64,000 nucleotides of DNA, from the NCBI RefSeq assembly GCF_004297265.1, contig NZ_SCUT01000027.1, positions 1-64,000 of the forward strand, given 5' to 3'. The notes below the pieces were generated by a model. That model did no database searches. It had not been told where the DNA came from and saw only the letters and a program-made list of their open reading frames with translations. How positions within the stretch are numbered: the first letter of the stretch is position 1; each line of letters opens with the position of its first letter. Below are positions 21,066-30,073 of the stretch, piece by piece. The position numbers and the translations under genes are program-made. Source of the DNA: Reyranella sp. Lineage in GTDB: Bacteria > Pseudomonadota > Alphaproteobacteria > Reyranellales > Reyranellaceae.

Positions 21066-22313
21066 ATGACCCAACGCTCCTATTGGACCGCCGTCTGGTG
21101 CGGCTTCCTCGTCCTCACCATCGGCCTCGGCGTCCGCCAGAGCTTCGGCATCTTCCTGAAGCCGATCTCCGCCGAGCTCCATGTCGGCCGTGAGCTGTTC
21201 TCCTTCGGCACCGCGCTCTCGATGCTGCTGATGGGCGCCATCGCGCCCTTCTCGGGCCGGCTCGCCGACCGCTTCGGCTCCGCGCCGACCATCGCCGGCG
21301 GCGGCGCGATCTACGTCCTAGGCATGATCGTCACCGCCACCATGCACGACGGCTTCATGCTGATCGTGGGCAACGTACTGGTCGGCGTCGGCCTGTCGGC
21401 GGCGACCTTCGGCCCCGTCCTGGGCGTCATCCTGCGCGTGGCCCCGCCCGCCAAGCAGGCGCTGGCGGTGGGGATCTGTTCGGCGGGCGGTTCGTTCGGC
21501 CAGTTCTTCATCGTGCCGCTGGCCGCCGTACTGCAGAACTATTTCGGCGACTGGCGCCCGACCATGTGGGCGCTGACCCTCCTCGCGCTGATCATGATCG
21601 TGCTGCCGCTCGGCCTCAACGACCGCAAGGAGATCGCGGCCTCCAAGCGCGGCAGCGGCGGCAACCAGAGCACCGGCGAGGCGCTCTCCGAGGCCTTCGC
21701 GCAGCGCAGCTACGTGCTGCTGGTGGTCGGCTATTTCGTCTGCGGCTTCCACGTCGCCTTCGTCGGCGGACACCTGCCGGCCTACATCTCCGACAAGGGG
21801 ATCGGCCTGTCGCTGTTCGGGATCGAGCTGTCGCCGGCCGAACTCGGCGGCTGGGCGATCGGCATGGTCGGCCTGTTCAACATCGCGGGCGCCATCCTGT
21901 GGAGCTCGATGGGCAACCGGTTCAAGCGCAAGAACCTGCTGTCGACGCTCTACCTGCTGCGCTCGCTGGTCTTCCTGGGCTTCGTCCTGGCCCCGCTCTC
22001 GGCCGCCTCGGTGCTGATCTTCGCTGGCGCGCTGGGCTTCCTGTGGCTGGGCACGGTGCCGCTCACCACCTCGCTGGTCGGCTACATTTTCGGCCCGGTG
22101 CACGTCACCATGCTGAACGGCATCGTCTTCTTCGGCCACCAGGTCGGCAGCTTCTTCGGCGGCTGGGGCGGCGGGCGGCTGTTCGACCTGCAGGGCAACT
22201 ACGACATGATGTGGTGGATCTCGATCGCGCTCGGCCTCGTCTCGGCGGCGCTGCACTACCCGATCGTCGAGGAGCGGCTGGTCCGGTCGACCTCGATCCC
22301 GCAGCCGGCATGA
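21066..22313 (+). CDS. MFS transporter
   Basis: 415 residues with 12 membrane helices. The loop 2-3 motif is GRLADRFGSAPTIAGGG, and the first helix region LTIGLGVRQSFGIFLKPIS resembles oxalate:formate antiporter / monocarboxylate-type members. The substrate is undetermined. The start at 21066 (MTQRSYWTAVW) is preferred to an upstream in-frame start at 21045. The stop overlaps the start of a 53-residue protein. Confidence 0.9.
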   Translation: MTQRSYWTAVWCGFLVLTIGLGVRQSFGIFLKPISAELHVGRELFSFGTALSMLLMGAIAPFSGRLADRFGSAPTIAGGGAIYVLGMIVTATMHDGFMLIVGNVLVGVGLSAATFGPVLGVILRVAPPAKQALAVGICSAGGSFGQFFIVPLAAVLQNYFGDWRPTMWALTLLALIMIVLPLGLNDRKEIAASKRGSGGNQSTGEALSEAFAQRSYVLLVVGYFVCGFHVAFVGGHLPAYISDKGIGLSLFGIELSPAELGGWAIGMVGLFNIAGAILWSSMGNRFKRKNLLSTLYLLRSLVFLGFVLAPLSAASVLIFAGALGFLWLGTVPLTTSLVGYIFGPVHVTMLNGIVFFGHQVGSFFGGWGGGRLFDLQGNYDMMWWISIALGLVSAALHYPIVEERLVRSTSIPQPA

Positions 22314-22471
22314 CCCCCGGCACGACCCCCAGCATGACCATCGGCTGGCGTCCCGTGCTGCTGTGGGGACTGGCCAGCCTGGTCGTGGCTGCGACGATCG
22401 TGTCGTTCATCCTGTGGGGCCTGAACGGCCCCGCCTACCTCGTCGACCTGATCGCGGCCTATTGCCTGTAG
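22310..22471 (+). CDS. Small single-pass membrane protein
   Basis: 53 residues beginning with an ATG that overlaps the MFS stop (ATGA). One strong membrane helix (VLLWGLASLVVAATIVSFIL) is followed by a short tail NGPAYLVDLIAAYCL. The coupling to the transporter gene suggests an accessory or regulatory micro-subunit. No family recognised. Confidence 0.6.
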   Translation: MTPGTTPSMTIGWRPVLLWGLASLVVAATIVSFILWGLNGPAYLVDLIAAYCL

Positions 22472-22517
22472 TCTTCAAGCACGATGCGCGCAAAACACCC
22501 CGGGCGCGGCCGGGAAG

Positions 22518-22543
22518 TTTTTTTCGTTTCGTTCGTTTCGTTT
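22518..22543. repeat. TTTCG-rich imperfect array 1
   Basis: A T-run leads into four TTTCG/TTCG-type units in a row, against a GC-rich background. It lies in the 294-base spacer between the MFS mini-protein and hslU, downstream of hslU on the minus strand. Confidence 0.6.
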
Positions 22544-22636
22544 ACGGCCGTTTTGCGCAGGGCGAACCGGATCATCAAGCACGCATCATGCGCAATTCCG
22601 GCAGCCACGGCCCCGGGGGTCGCTGCCCGCGGGAGG

Positions 22637-22680
22637 CTTTTTCCTTTCGATTGTTTCGTATATTTCGTTTGTTTCGTTTC
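22637..22680. repeat. TTTCG-rich imperfect array 2
   Basis: A second block of five TTTCG units with variable short spacers, about 95 bases from the first array. The two are in the same orientation. Unit length varies, so this is not a CRISPR array. Confidence 0.6.
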
Positions 22681-22696
22681 CGCCGCCTGGTCGTGC

Positions 22697-22719
22697 CCGC
22701 GACGATCGTCTCGTCGCGG
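22697..22719. terminator. Perfect stem-loop downstream of hslU
   Basis: CCGCGACGA (22697-22705) pairs with TCGTCGCGG (22711-22719) around a five-base loop, about 47 bases after the hslU stop. On the minus strand it is followed by an A-rich rather than T-rich stretch, so it may be a 3'-end stabiliser rather than an intrinsic terminator. Confidence 0.45.
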
Positions 22720-22765
22720 CTTGTAGCCTGCAGCATTTGCCGCTCCCTCGGATGGGGAGGGATTC

Positions 22766-24076
22766 TCAGAGAACGAACTTCGACAGATCCGCGTTCTTCG
22801 CCAGCTCGCTCACGTGGGCGCGGACGTAGGCCGCGTCGATTTCCATCTTCGTGTTCGGCTTGTCGGAGGCGGTGAAGCTGATCTCCTCCAGCAGCTTCTC
22901 CATCACCGTGTGCAGCCGGCGCGCGCCGATGTTCTCGACCGTCTCGTTGATGTCGGCCGACAGGCGCGCCAGCTCGTCGATCGCATCGGACGTGAAGTCG
23001 AGCTCGACCTTCTCCGTCGCCATCAGCGCCTTGTACTGCTTGACCAGACTGGCCTCGGGCTCGGTCAGGATGCGGCGGAAATCCTCCTGGCTGAGCGAGG
23101 CCAGGCTGACGCGGATCGGCAGGCGGCCCTGCAACTCCGGCAGCATGTCCGAAGGCTTGGCGAGGTGGAAGGCGCCGGAGCAGATGAACAGCACGTGGTC
23201 GGTCTTCACCGGCCCGTGCTTGGTGTTCACCGTCGTGCCCTCGATCAGCGGCAGCAGGTCGCGCTGCACGCCCTCGCGGCTCACGTCGCCGCCGCCGCGG
23301 AATTCGCTGCGCGCGGTGATCTTGTCGATCTCGTCGATGAAGACGATCCCGTTCTGCTCGACCATGTCGCGCGCTTCGCGCACGACCCTCTCCTGGTCGA
23401 GGAGCTTGTCGCTCTCCTCGCGCAGCAGCGTCTGGTGGCTCTCGGCCACGGTCATCTTGCGCTTCCTGGTGCGTCCGCCGAACGCCTTGCCCAGCATGTC
23501 GCCGATGTTGATCATGCCGACCGAGGCGCCGGGCTGGCCCGGGACCTCGAACTGCATCGGTCCGCCCGAATCGGCGACCTCGATCTCGATCTCGCGATCG
23601 TCGAGTTCGCCGGCGCGCAGCTTGTGGCGGAAGCGCAGCTTCGTCTCCTCGCTGGCATTGGCGCCGCACAGCGCCTCGATGACGCGGTCCTCGGCCGCCA
23701 GTTCGGCCTTGGCCTTCACGTCCTTGCGCAGGCTCTCGCGCGCCATCTCGATGGCGGCTTCCATCAGGTCGCGCGCGATCTGCTCGACGTCGCGGCCGAC
23801 ATAGCCAACCTCGGTGAACTTGGTCGCCTCGACCTTGAGGAACGGCGCATTGGTGAGCCTGGCCAGGCGGCGCGCGATCTCGGTCTTGCCGACGCCGGTC
23901 GGGCCGATCATCAGGATGTTCTTGGGCAGCACCTCGTCGCGCAGCGAATCGGAAAGCTGCAGGCGGCGCCAGCGGTTGCGCAGCGCAATGGCGACGGCGC
24001 GCTTGGCCTCCTGCTGGCCGACGATGTGCTTGTCGAGCTCGGAGACGATCTCGCGCGGGGAAAAGTCGTTACTCAT
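22766..24076 (-). CDS. hslU: ATP-dependent protease ATPase subunit HslU
   Basis: AAA+ unfoldase of the HslUV (ClpYQ) protease. From ATG 24076 the product has 436 residues, the usual size: N-domain [20 protein letters not shown], Walker [16 protein letters not shown], the I-domain insertion, Walker [11 protein letters not shown], sensor/arginine-finger region [12 protein letters not shown] and the C-terminal motif SKFVL that docks into HslV. It begins eight bases after the hslV stop. A longer upstream in-frame extension is a shadow of hslV. Confidence 0.97.
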   Translation of the reverse strand: MSNDFSPREIVSELDKHIVGQQEAKRAVAIALRNRWRRLQLSDSLRDEVLPKNILMIGPTGVGKTEIARRLARLTNAPFLKVEATKFTEVGYVGRDVEQIARDLMEAAIEMARESLRKDVKAKAELAAEDRVIEALCGANASEETKLRFRHKLRAGELDDREIEIEVADSGGPMQFEVPGQPGASVGMINIGDMLGKAFGGRTRKRKMTVAESHQTLLREESDKLLDQERVVREARDMVEQNGIVFIDEIDKITARSEFRGGGDVSREGVQRDLLPLIEGTTVNTKHGPVKTDHVLFICSGAFHLAKPSDMLPELQGRLPIRVSLASLSQEDFRRILTEPEASLVKQYKALMATEKVELDFTSDAIDELARLSADINETVENIGARRLHTVMEKLLEEISFTASDKPNTKMEIDAAYVRAHVSELAKNADLSKFVL

Positions 24077-24084
24077 GGGAAATG

Positions 24085-24648
24085 TCAGAGCTTCTCGATG
24101 ACGATGTTGTGGTTGGTGTAGACGCAGATGTCGGCGGCGATCTTCATCGACTTGCGGGCGATCGCCTCGGCGTCGAGCCCGTCCACGTCGATCAGCGCCC
24201 GCGCGGCGGAGAGCGCGTAGTTGCCGCCCGAGCCGATGGCGATGATGCCGCCCTCCGGCTCGAGCACGTCGCCCGTGCCCGACAACAGCAGCGACACGTC
24301 CTTGTCGGCCACCGCCATCAGCGCCTCGAGCTTGCGCAGGTAGCGGTCGGTGCGCCAGTCCTTGGCGAGCTCGATCGCGGCGCGCAGGAGTTGCCCCGGA
24401 TGGCGCTCCAGCTTCGCCTCGAGCCGTTCGAACAGCGTGAAGGCGTCGGCCGTGGCGCCGGCGAAGCCCGCGATGATCTGGCCGTTGCCGATGCGGCGGA
24501 CCTTCTTGGCGTTGCCCTTGACGATGGTCTGGCCCATCGAGACCTGGCCGTCGCCGGCCATGACGACCTGGCCGTCCTTGCGGACCGAGAGGATGGTCGT
24601 GGCATGCCAGCCGGGACCGGAGGAACTGTCTGATTGTGCGGAAGACAT
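24085..24648 (-). CDS. hslV: ATP-dependent protease subunit HslV
   Basis: Proteasome-like threonine peptidase that forms double hexameric rings capped by HslU. 187 residues from ATG 24648. The catalytic Thr of [20 protein letters not shown] is exposed by removing the N-terminal stretch, which is longer than in E. coli (about 16 residues). [15 protein letters not shown] and [17 protein letters not shown] are family motifs. An in-frame start at 24669 is possible, but only 24648 has an AGG-type ribosome site before it. Confidence 0.96.
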   Translation of the reverse strand: MSSAQSDSSSGPGWHATTILSVRKDGQVVMAGDGQVSMGQTIVKGNAKKVRRIGNGQIIAGFAGATADAFTLFERLEAKLERHPGQLLRAAIELAKDWRTDRYLRKLEALMAVADKDVSLLLSGTGDVLEPEGGIIAIGSGGNYALSAARALIDVDGLDAEAIARKSMKIAADICVYTNHNIVIEKL

Positions 24649-24726
24649 GCGCCCTAAATAGGGATTCACAGCAACAAATCAATCGCCGCCTCGGGCTCGC
24701 GCAGGTGTCGTGCTAACGTCGGCGCC

Positions 24727-25998
24727 ATGAGCGAACAGTTGAACGACTCCGTCGCGAGCGACCCGATCATCATCATTGGCGCCGGCATCGTGGGCGCCGC
24801 CACCGCCCGCTCCCTGCAGCGCGCCGGCCACAAGGTCACCCTGCTCGACAGCGCCGAGCCCGGCAACGCGACCTCGTTCGGCAATGCCGGCTTCCTGTCG
24901 GTCGACAGCCTGATCCCGCTGGCGCGACCGGCCACCCTGAAGAAGGTGCCGCAGATGCTGATGGACCGGGACGGGCCGCTCACGGTGCATCCGCCCAGCC
25001 TGCCCTGGCTGCTGCCCTGGATGGCGCGCTTCGCGCTGGCCTCCCTGAGCCCGGCCGAGGTCCAGAAGGGCAAGGAGATGTTCAGGCCGCTGATGCTGGA
25101 GGCCGACATCGCCTGGAAGGCCGAGATCCAGGCCTCGGGCCTCGGCGAGCTGTTCCGCACGCGCGGCGCGCTCTACGTCTACGAGAGCGAGGCGTCGTTC
25201 CAGGGCACCGACGAGATGCGCGGCCTGCAGTCGGGCAAGGGCACGGAGTTCGAGATCGTCGACGGCAACCGCGCGCGCGAGCTGGCGCCCGGCCTCAGCC
25301 GCACCATCGTGCGCGGCATCCACTATCCCAACGGCACCCACACGATCGATCCGCACAAGGTCGTCGCGACACTGGTCGAACGCTTCACCGCCGAGGGCGG
25401 CACCGTGACGCGCGGCCGCGTGCGCGGCTTCCGGCGCGACGGCAACCGCGTGACGGCGGTGCAGCTCACCGACTCCGAACTGCCGGCCAGCGCCGTGATG
25501 ATCGCGGCCGGCCGCGCCTCGGGCGAGCTGACGCGGCTGCTGGGCTTCAACGCGCCGCTGGTCGCGGAGCGCGGCTATCATGTGATGATGGCGTCGGACA
25601 ATGTGCAGTTCGACCTGCCGGTCAGTCCGCCCGATCGCGGCCTGTTCTTCACGCCGATGGCCGAGGGGTTGCGCATTGCCGGCACGGTCGAGCTGGCGGC
25701 GCCCCACCAGCCGCCCTCCTGGCATCGTGCCGATCTCCTGAAAAAGCATCTCAAGGACATCTTCCCCGATGTCGGCGGCGTCGAGCAGAGCCGCTGGATC
25801 GGCGAGCGTCCCACTCTGCCCGACTATCGCCCCGCCATCGGCCGCGCGCCGCGCCTCGCCAACGTCTATTGCGGCTACGGCCATCAGCATCTCGGCCTGA
25901 CGCTGGCCACCGCGACGGGTCGCCTGATCGCGCGCCTGATGGAAGGCGAACAGCTGCCCAGTGCCCTTCAGGCCTGCGATCCCGGCCGCTTCGGATGA
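24727..25998 (+). CDS. FAD-dependent amino-acid oxidoreductase (DadA-like)
   Basis: 423 residues. The Rossmann dinucleotide site is near the N-terminus (IIIIGAGIVGAATARSLQRA), with the DAO-family GHKVTLLDSAEPGNATSFGN following. The C-terminal motif is CGYGHQHLGLTLATATGRLI. It resembles D-amino-acid dehydrogenases that pass electrons to quinones, or sarcosine oxidase-like enzymes; the exact substrate is unknown. The stop overlaps the GFA gene start (ATGA), suggesting that an aldehyde product could be handled by the neighbour. Confidence 0.88.
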   Translation: MSEQLNDSVASDPIIIIGAGIVGAATARSLQRAGHKVTLLDSAEPGNATSFGNAGFLSVDSLIPLARPATLKKVPQMLMDRDGPLTVHPPSLPWLLPWMARFALASLSPAEVQKGKEMFRPLMLEADIAWKAEIQASGLGELFRTRGALYVYESEASFQGTDEMRGLQSGKGTEFEIVDGNRARELAPGLSRTIVRGIHYPNGTHTIDPHKVVATLVERFTAEGGTVTRGRVRGFRRDGNRVTAVQLTDSELPASAVMIAAGRASGELTRLLGFNAPLVAERGYHVMMASDNVQFDLPVSPPDRGLFFTPMAEGLRIAGTVELAAPHQPPSWHRADLLKKHLKDIFPDVGGVEQSRWIGERPTLPDYRPAIGRAPRLANVYCGYGHQHLGLTLATATGRLIARLMEGEQLPSALQACDPGRFG

Positions 25999-26405
25999 CC
26001 GCGCCGGCGACGCTGCGCGGAAAATGCCTCTGCGGCACGGTGCAGTATGAGGTGATGGATGCCTTCGCCTATGCGCTGAACTGCCATTGCTCGAATTGCC
26101 GGCGTGCGACCGGCGCGGCGTTCAAACCGTTCGCCGGCATCAAGCGCTCGGCGCTGACGGTGACGCACGGCCGTGACCGGTTGCTGATCCATGGCTCCGA
26201 GACCAATCACGACGCGCACTGCGCCCGCTGCGGTTCGATGCTCTATTCGCTGGTGCGCGATGCCGCCTGGGTGCACGTCACGCTGGGCACCCTGGTCGAC
26301 CCGCCGTCGATCCGGCCGGGCGCCCATATCTTCGTCGGCTCGAAGGCACCGTGGTTCGCCATCACCGACGACCTGCCGCAATACGAAGGGCACGTGACGT
26401 CCTGA
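25995..26405 (+). CDS. GFA-family (glutathione-dependent formaldehyde-activating-like) protein
   Basis: 136 residues with the zinc-binding cysteine pattern of the family: CLCGTVQYEV, NCHCSNCRRATGAAF and CARCGSML. The Mss4-like fold binds zinc and possibly glutathione adducts; few members have proven activity. The start overlaps the upstream oxidoreductase stop (ATGA), so both are likely one transcript. Confidence 0.88.
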   Translation: MTAPATLRGKCLCGTVQYEVMDAFAYALNCHCSNCRRATGAAFKPFAGIKRSALTVTHGRDRLLIHGSETNHDAHCARCGSMLYSLVRDAAWVHVTLGTLVDPPSIRPGAHIFVGSKAPWFAITDDLPQYEGHVTS

Positions 26406-26446
26406 TCATTGGGCCGATCCGAAAATGGTCTCATCCCGATGGGTCG

Positions 26447-27223
26447 CTAGTGGTCGCTCCTCGCCATGAGGACTGAGGCCACGGCGAGAAAGTCTCCGTC
26501 GGTGAACAGGAAATCCGTGTAGGTGGCGACGAATCTGAACCCAAAGGGCGCGACGAATTCCGAGATGGCGTTCAGCGACCCTCCGACTGTTCCAGGCTTT
26601 TCCTTGAAGTCGTTGAACTCCGCAAAAATGAAGTCGATGCGTTTTTGAGACAGCATGCGCGTCGCGCCCTTGAGCACGAAATAGTCGTAGCCTTCCGTAT
26701 CGATCTTCAGAAGGTTGATCGCATCGATTCCCCTTGCCTCGCAAAACTCGTCGAGGGTGGTGGCGCGGACCTGAATTTCTCGCGGTTCGATGTTGATCGC
26801 CGTGGCGTACCTCGCCCGCGAAGTGAGGCTGTTGATCTTGGAATGAGACTCTTCGCCATCGTATTCGTAAAAGGAAACATTTCCTGCCGTATCGCTGAGC
26901 GCCAGCTGATGCACGGTCACTCGACTGGGCCATGGCTGTCGAGCCAGGTTTGCGTATGTTGCGGGATGCGGCTCGAAGGCGTGAATGGTTGCGTCCGGAA
27001 ACTCTTTGACGAACTCGGTGGTCATCTGGCCAGTGTTGGCGCCAACGTCGAAAACGCAATGGATCGGCCGCTTCAGTCGCACGCTCAACCGGCTAACGTC
27101 GGTCCAGGGGGCGTATCCAAAGGGGGCGTTCTTGCGTCGAATGAGCTCGAGCCCTGCCATCGCAAGTCCGGCACGCACCAACTTCACTATAGGCCGCAGC
27201 ATTTTCCGGTTCCCATTTTCCAT
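26447..27223 (-). CDS. FkbM-family methyltransferase
   Basis: 258 residues from ATG 27223, preceded by GGGGAAGAG. SAM-binding motif FDVGANTGQMTTEFVKEFPD, acidic loop HAFEPHPATYANL, LLKIDTEGYDYFVLKGA and the late FIFAEFNDF are typical of FkbM enzymes, which O-methylate sugars or polyketides. Codon use and base composition are less GC-rich than the flanks. With the two neighbours it forms a probable surface-glycan island. Confidence 0.9.
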   Translation of the reverse strand: MENGNRKMLRPIVKLVRAGLAMAGLELIRRKNAPFGYAPWTDVSRLSVRLKRPIHCVFDVGANTGQMTTEFVKEFPDATIHAFEPHPATYANLARQPWPSRVTVHQLALSDTAGNVSFYEYDGEESHSKINSLTSRARYATAINIEPREIQVRATTLDEFCEARGIDAINLLKIDTEGYDYFVLKGATRMLSQKRIDFIFAEFNDFKEKPGTVGGSLNAISEFVAPFGFRFVATYTDFLFTDGDFLAVASVLMARSDH

Positions 27224-27281
27224 TGTCTCTTCCCCCCACGGGCGGCCTCTCTTCCGCGAGATTTGCGGAATGGCTTCGGCC

Positions 27282-28253
27282 TCAGCGCGAACGTAGCCTT
27301 GAAATCGTGCGTACTGCCGCTTGCCGAAGGGCAACTGCGCTCCGCCGCACTGGCCAACCAAGGCGATACGCCGCCTCCGGGAACCGCCGCGACCGCCGGA
27401 TATCATCGATCGACACGTGCACGAGCGCGCCCATGCCGCTGGGACTGAACCAGCGCTCCCATTGCTGCTGGGCTTGATGCGCCATGCTTTCCCAACGCGG
27501 GAGCGCTTCGAGGCAAATCTCCGGCAGGGAAGCAACGTGTCGCTCAGGCACACGAAGAGAGCAGCTCTTCCAGTCGAACCAGGGCGGCGGCACCCAGTGA
27601 TCCGACAGAATTACCGGCACGCGCCCGCTCTGCATGACTTCGAACAACCGATAGGATGATACACCCACGCCACGCGGACAGAGAACGAACCGGCTTTGCC
27701 TGACATTCAATGCATATTGCTGCTTGAAGCCGATTTGCTGCTCGGCGCCGGTGTTCTCCCAAAAGGGTTCCGTCCGCTCAATGAGCACGTCGTCACGACC
27801 ATAATTCGCAGCAAAGAGTCGGCCTCGGACGGCAGATGTCAGATTTCCCTGGAAACTGAAGAGCCAGCGAATACTGGTCTTGGACTCGCCGTCTGCGCGG
27901 ACAAACTCGTTGAACGACTGCATGTAGCAGCCGGTACGATGGCGGCGCGCGCTGAAGAGGTATTGCCTCAAGGAAGCATAGAGGCCCGGGTAAAGTCCAA
28001 TCGGAGAATCCTGAGTATCGAATACGAAGCACTTTTCCGGATACTCCGCATAGGCTCCGGTACGGGCGATGTTCTCAATGATCTCGAGATAGCTCGACCG
28101 ACAATCAGCCAACGTGATCAACACTGCATCGGCCTCACGGGCCCCGCCAACCAGCTCAAAATGGCCTGCGTTCTGCCAGTTACCGGTAATGTCCAGCCAT
28201 CGTGCGCGAGCCCAGTCCGATTCATGCGTCGTATCAACGAAAAGCTTCATCAT
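27282..28253 (-). CDS. Exostosin-like glycosyltransferase
   Basis: About 323 residues from ATG 28253 (28250 is also possible), preceded by AAGG. The C-terminal half has the exostosin (GT47-like) pattern: SRFVLCPRGVGVSSYRLFEV followed by MQSGRVPVILSDHWVPP. It probably transfers a sugar in cell-surface glycan synthesis. An upstream frame back to 28415 lacks a ribosome site. Composition is atypical, like its neighbours. Confidence 0.8.
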   Translation of the reverse strand: MMKLFVDTTHESDWARARWLDITGNWQNAGHFELVGGAREADAVLITLADCRSSYLEIIENIARTGAYAEYPEKCFVFDTQDSPIGLYPGLYASLRQYLFSARRHRTGCYMQSFNEFVRADGESKTSIRWLFSFQGNLTSAVRGRLFAANYGRDDVLIERTEPFWENTGAEQQIGFKQQYALNVRQSRFVLCPRGVGVSSYRLFEVMQSGRVPVILSDHWVPPPWFDWKSCSLRVPERHVASLPEICLEALPRWESMAHQAQQQWERWFSPSGMGALVHVSIDDIRRSRRFPEAAYRLGWPVRRSAVALRQAAVRTISRLRSR

Positions 28254-28400
28254 TATCCGGACCTTCATATCGACACGCAGGCGCCAAACGATTAGACATC
28301 CCGGGAATGTAAATAGAAGCGCGCTTCTAGACAAACCTATGAACCCATGGGACGCTTCAAGACAACAAACAACCATTTCATTTGTGATAAGCGAACCGGG

Positions 28401-29912
28401 ATGGCCAGGTCGCACTTGACGTCGCTGCCCATTTTCCCGATCGCCATGGTTGCAGCAGCGATTATCTCGCTCAATGTCTTCGCCATCGGCGTCCGTCTTC
28501 TATTGCCTTATCCCATCAACCCTTGGGAGGCGGGCATAGTCGTCGAAGCCTGGCGCATAGGTCTGGGCCAGGATCCCTACGCAATCGGCGCCGAACATTC
28601 GACTCATATGTACGGACCCCTGACGACCTATTTCCTGGCTGAAATATTGGATTACCTCGGCCCCGGACTGGTCGCAGGCCGCCTCGTCAACACAGTCTCC
28701 GCGACCATCGTCGTCGCTCTCCTCGCTTCAATATATGGGCGCAGGAATTTCCTCGTATTCATGGTGGCGATGGCGTTGCTTCTGGCTGCCAACAGTCGCA
28801 CGCAGTATTTTACCGAGACCCGGCCCGACATGACCGCCTGTCTGTTCGGATTGTTGTTCTTGATCTTCTTCTACCGCGCCAATGAATCTTCCAAAGGATT
28901 TGCGAGTGTCGCCTTTGCTTTGGTCGGCTCCCTCTCACTGATCGTGGGAGTGTTGTTCAAGCAGACTGCGGTGGCCTTTGTTTTCGTGCCGCTCCTGATG
29001 GCGCTTTCAAACCGAAAGTATTGGCCGCGCATTCCCCTGTCGATCGTGCCGATTCTCGCTACCGCCCTCCTTTCGGCCGCGGTATTTTATTACAAGCCGG
29101 GACTTTGGCATTTCATGGTGGAAGTTCCCGCGCAATACGGCGTCCCCCTTCGCAGAGCCGCAAGTATCGGCTGGGCCTTGTTTCTTGGCGTGCCCATTTT
29201 CTTGCTGGCCCTGATGTATTGGCTTCTCGTCGACAGGCAGGGAAGCGACGATCCCAGCATCCGCTGGTTAATGGCATCGATGTTTTTTGCCATCCCAAGC
29301 GGCATCACTGCCATGGCAAAAGATGGAGGGTCCGCGAATTCGCTGATTCCCGCGTTTCTATGCATCGGAGCCTTCTGTGCTTCGCAGGCAGCCCCCGCAT
29401 TGGCCATTCTGCAGGATGACGATCGTCGACTTTCCTTTCGAGTTGGCGCCGGACTCTTGCTCGCTGCCCTTTTATTTGGGCACGCCTATCCAGTGTTAGC
29501 GACTCTTGCCCCCTCCGCGCTCTATGCCGGGCATGGGACATCGGAACGCTCTCTGATCGTCGCCGAAGCGCGCGACCTTCGAGGCAAAGTCGTGTCTCCC
29601 GACGATCCGACGATCGCGTTGATGGCGAAAGGTTACGCTGGAAGGACCTCTGTCCTGGAGTTTGACGCCGTCAAGTGGGACGCCAAACGCCTCCAGCCCT
29701 TGCTTCGGGAAATCGAGGCTGCCGACTATGTAATCATGATGCACCATGCGCAGGGAGCGGATGGGAAGACATTGGTATCGGAAGCAACGTCCGGGAATAT
29801 GGAATGGTGGCAAAAAGAGGAACTCCTGAGGGAGATGGGATTCGCCAGAATCGACTTCAAATCCACTTCGACACCGGTTTACTCACTATGGCGTCGACCC
29901 AATCAGCCCTAG
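28401..29912 (+). CDS. Polytopic glycosyltransferase-like membrane protein
   Basis: 503 residues (521 if the in-frame start at 28347 is used; neither has a clear ribosome site). About ten membrane helices follow an N-terminal helix and a first loop with NPWEAGIVVEAWRIGLGQDP, whose acidic residue recalls GT-C/ArnT-like lipid-linked sugar transferases. GVLFKQTAVAFVF and a soluble C-terminal domain follow. Likely uses a polyprenyl-linked sugar. No close family could be named. Divergent from the exostosin-like gene. AT-richer than the chromosome. Confidence 0.75.
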   Translation: MARSHLTSLPIFPIAMVAAAIISLNVFAIGVRLLLPYPINPWEAGIVVEAWRIGLGQDPYAIGAEHSTHMYGPLTTYFLAEILDYLGPGLVAGRLVNTVSATIVVALLASIYGRRNFLVFMVAMALLLAANSRTQYFTETRPDMTACLFGLLFLIFFYRANESSKGFASVAFALVGSLSLIVGVLFKQTAVAFVFVPLLMALSNRKYWPRIPLSIVPILATALLSAAVFYYKPGLWHFMVEVPAQYGVPLRRAASIGWALFLGVPIFLLALMYWLLVDRQGSDDPSIRWLMASMFFAIPSGITAMAKDGGSANSLIPAFLCIGAFCASQAAPALAILQDDDRRLSFRVGAGLLLAALLFGHAYPVLATLAPSALYAGHGTSERSLIVAEARDLRGKVVSPDDPTIALMAKGYAGRTSVLEFDAVKWDAKRLQPLLREIEAADYVIMMHHAQGADGKTLVSEATSGNMEWWQKEELLREMGFARIDFKSTSTPVYSLWRRPNQP

Positions 29913-30073
29913 GGATCTTCGTGCCCTCAGACCGTTGAACTTCCCCACGCTTTGAGCGTGCGCGTACAGCCCCGCGAACATCGCCCGCCCGTCAGGTCCC
30001 GTACTCCAGCAATGTCTCGGGCCCGCGCAGACTGCGCAAGAACCAGAACGATCGGTCGCCTCGCACGCTCCAC

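Noticed and set aside
22518-22680. CRISPR array in the TTTCG blocks
   Set aside because: The units are five to eight bases with no constant-length spacers and no cas genes nearby.
24077-24682. Upstream in-frame extension of hslU
   Set aside because: It lies over hslV in another frame; HslU begins at 24076, giving the family's normal length.
29913-30073. Small gene or RNA in the spacer after the glycan island
   Set aside because: Only a short CACGCT/AGCGTG hairpin at 29946-29960 without a T-run is visible; no supported feature.
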